Assembly: GCF_017603825.1 (NCBI RefSeq)
Contig: NZ_CP072014.1
Coordinates: forward strand, 1,302,001 to 1,366,000
Length of the DNA stretch: 64,000 nt
Source of the DNA: Arthrobacter crystallopoietes
Lineage (GTDB): Bacteria; Actinomycetota; Actinomycetes; Actinomycetales; Micrococcaceae
Direction: 5' to 3'
Part shown: one piece after another, positions 62,974-64,000 of the stretch
Layout of the letters: each line of letters begins with the position of its first letter
Position numbering within the stretch: the first letter of the stretch is position 1
Position numbers and translations under genes: made by a program
The notes under the pieces: generated by a model
Seen by the model: only the letters and a program-made list of their open reading frames with translations
Databases searched by the model: none
What the model was told of the DNA's origin: nothing

Positions 62974-64000
62974 CTAGTCCGGATCAGTGTCGAGTTCAGC
63001 CATGGCCGCCGTCATCGGATCGCAGGGGTCCGGATCGTCCTCGCCCAGGCCCACCCGGAACTGGAACATCATGGAATGGTCCTCGTGCGGCAAATTGTGG
63101 CAGTGGACCATGTAGCGGCCTTCATGCGGGCCGAACCTCATGACCAGGTCCACCTTTTCGTTCTCACCGACGTAAACCACATCCTTCGGCCCCCGCTCCC
63201 AGGCAAAAGGTGCCTTGCCGTTGCGGCTGAGGACCCGGAAGTCGACAAGATGGATGTGCACCGGATGGAACCACCCGCCGGACTTGTTCTCGATCTCCCA
63301 CAGCTCGACCGAGTTCAACGCTGGATCTGCGCTGGCCAGCTTGAAGTTGCTGGCAATCACGTCTTCCCACGTGACGCCGTTGAAAGTCCACGGTTCAACC
63401 ACGCCGTCCTTTTCCAACCGGAAGCGTCGCTTTTTGTCTGCGTCGTCGTCGGTCAGTGACATGACTTCGCTGTCCACCAATGTGGTAGGAATGTGGTTCC
63501 ACTTCGGGTCCGACTTCATGTCGGCGGCGGCAGCAACGACGTCGAACCTCATCACTTTGTTGGTGTGGTCGTAATCACGGTTGTTTTCGTTGGAGAGGTT
63601 CTTCAGCTCCACCCGTGTCCCGGGCGTGTATTTGCTGAAGTCGATCAGGACCTCGTACCGCTCTGCCATGCCCTGGCGGAAATTCTTGACGGACTGGGTC
63701 GCCGGCATGAGGCCGCCGTCCGTTCCGACTATGTGGAAGGGCTGGCCGCTGCTGAGGGCGAACCGGTAGGACCGCGAAATGGAGGCGTTGAGGACCCGGA
63801 AACGGTAGACCCGAGGCTGTACCTTCATCACCGGCCATGGCTGCCCGTTGACCAGAATGACGTCGCCCCAGAGACCGGAGCGTTCGCGATCGTCATAGGC
63901 GAGGGAACCGTTGGACGCGAACATCGCATCGCTGACCACTAGGGGCACATCAAAGTCGCCTTGCGGCAGCAATTCCCGTTCCACCTCGTCATGCATCACA
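62974..64000 (-). CDS. Multicopper oxidase, CotA/bilirubin-oxidase-like (5' end outside window)
   Basis: The C-terminal ~342 residues of a three-domain multicopper oxidase; the gene continues past the right edge. Copper motifs of the last domain are complete: HPVHIHLVDF and HCHNLPHEDHSMM, with the type 1 copper Cys inside HCHN and an axial Met. The middle domain has LVNGQPWPVMKV and YRFRVLNAS. This resembles CotA laccase, phenoxazinone synthase and bilirubin oxidase, which oxidise phenols or metals and reduce O2 to water. It is first in a minus-strand unit with signal peptidase I and the Fn3 protein. Without the N-terminus, export cannot be judged. Confidence 0.9.
   Translation of the reverse strand, partial: VMHDEVERELLPQGDFDVPLVVSDAMFASNGSLAYDDRERSGLWGDVILVNGQPWPVMKVQPRVYRFRVLNASISRSYRFALSSGQPFHIVGTDGGLMPATQSVKNFRQGMAERYEVLIDFSKYTPGTRVELKNLSNENNRDYDHTNKVMRFDVVAAAADMKSDPKWNHIPTTLVDSEVMSLTDDDADKKRRFRLEKDGVVEPWTFNGVTWEDVIASNFKLASADPALNSVELWEIENKSGGWFHPVHIHLVDFRVLSRNGKAPFAWERGPKDVVYVGENEKVDLVMRFGPHEGRYMVHCHNLPHEDHSMMFQFRVGLGEDDPDPCDPMTAAMAELDTDPD

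Overview
The window is GC-rich, densely coded DNA with many GTG/TTG starts, an HspR-type HAIR element and Arthrobacter-like gene families. It most likely comes from a soil actinobacterium of the Micrococcaceae (Arthrobacter, Paenarthrobacter or Pseudarthrobacter type); this assignment is inference. No rRNA, tRNA, insertion sequence, phage gene or CRISPR array was seen. About 56 genes were recognised. The left edge cuts a cytochrome P450 and the right edge cuts a multicopper oxidase.

Positions 1-18.7 kb are dominated by catabolism of plant- or lignin-type aromatics. First comes a GcoA/CYP255-like P450, an MHS-family transporter and a [2Fe-2S] ferredoxin (1-2275). After a short mixed stretch (DUF429, AlkD-like repair protein, a lone P450, a BBE-like flavoprotein and a VOC protein) there is a two-sided cluster at 7.8-18.6 kb. 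Its minus arm holds an aldehyde dehydrogenase, an MBL-fold hydrolase and two MFS transporters. Its plus arm holds a coniferyl-alcohol-dehydrogenase-like SDR, an IclR regulator, a second copy of one transporter, a phthalate-dioxygenase-reductase-like flavoprotein and a CYP199-like P450. Three copies of one 17-bp palindrome sit at the cluster's promoter regions and are probably the IclR operators.

Positions 18.7-44 kb are mainly housekeeping and stress genes: TMEM175-type channel, secreted M14 carboxypeptidase, SRAP protein, a thioredoxin-reductase-like protein with its XRE-cupin regulator, an ALDH-GMC operon, TRIC channel and M20 hydrolase, a GH13 trehalose-synthase-like enzyme, and a glyA-cycA unit behind a tandem glycine riboswitch. 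They continue with a deaminase, an SQR-like flavoprotein, a polysaccharide deacetylase and a glycolate-oxidase-like enzyme. A LysR/MBL-hydrolase/MHS-transporter unit lies at 43.2-46.7 kb.

Positions 46.7-55.3 kb carry the most intriguing system. It is a tightly overlapping eight-gene minus operon: GntR regulator, luciferase-like monooxygenase, two DUF1185 proteins, alpha/beta hydrolase, aldehyde dehydrogenase, 4-oxalocrotonate-type tautomerase and an unknown 101-residue protein. It diverges from a SnoaL-flavin reductase fusion followed by a BCCT betaine transporter. The parts resemble flavin-dependent ring-cleavage pathways for N-heteroaromatics such as trigonelline or pyridine, so uptake and ring opening of a betaine-like substrate is proposed. 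Both divergent promoters look leaderless and share a GTTGCAT motif.

Positions 55.4-64 kb hold a ClpC-like ATPase under a HAIR element, small proteins, a GYD protein, a hydrolase and a multicopper oxidase / signal peptidase I / Fn3 secreted-protein operon.
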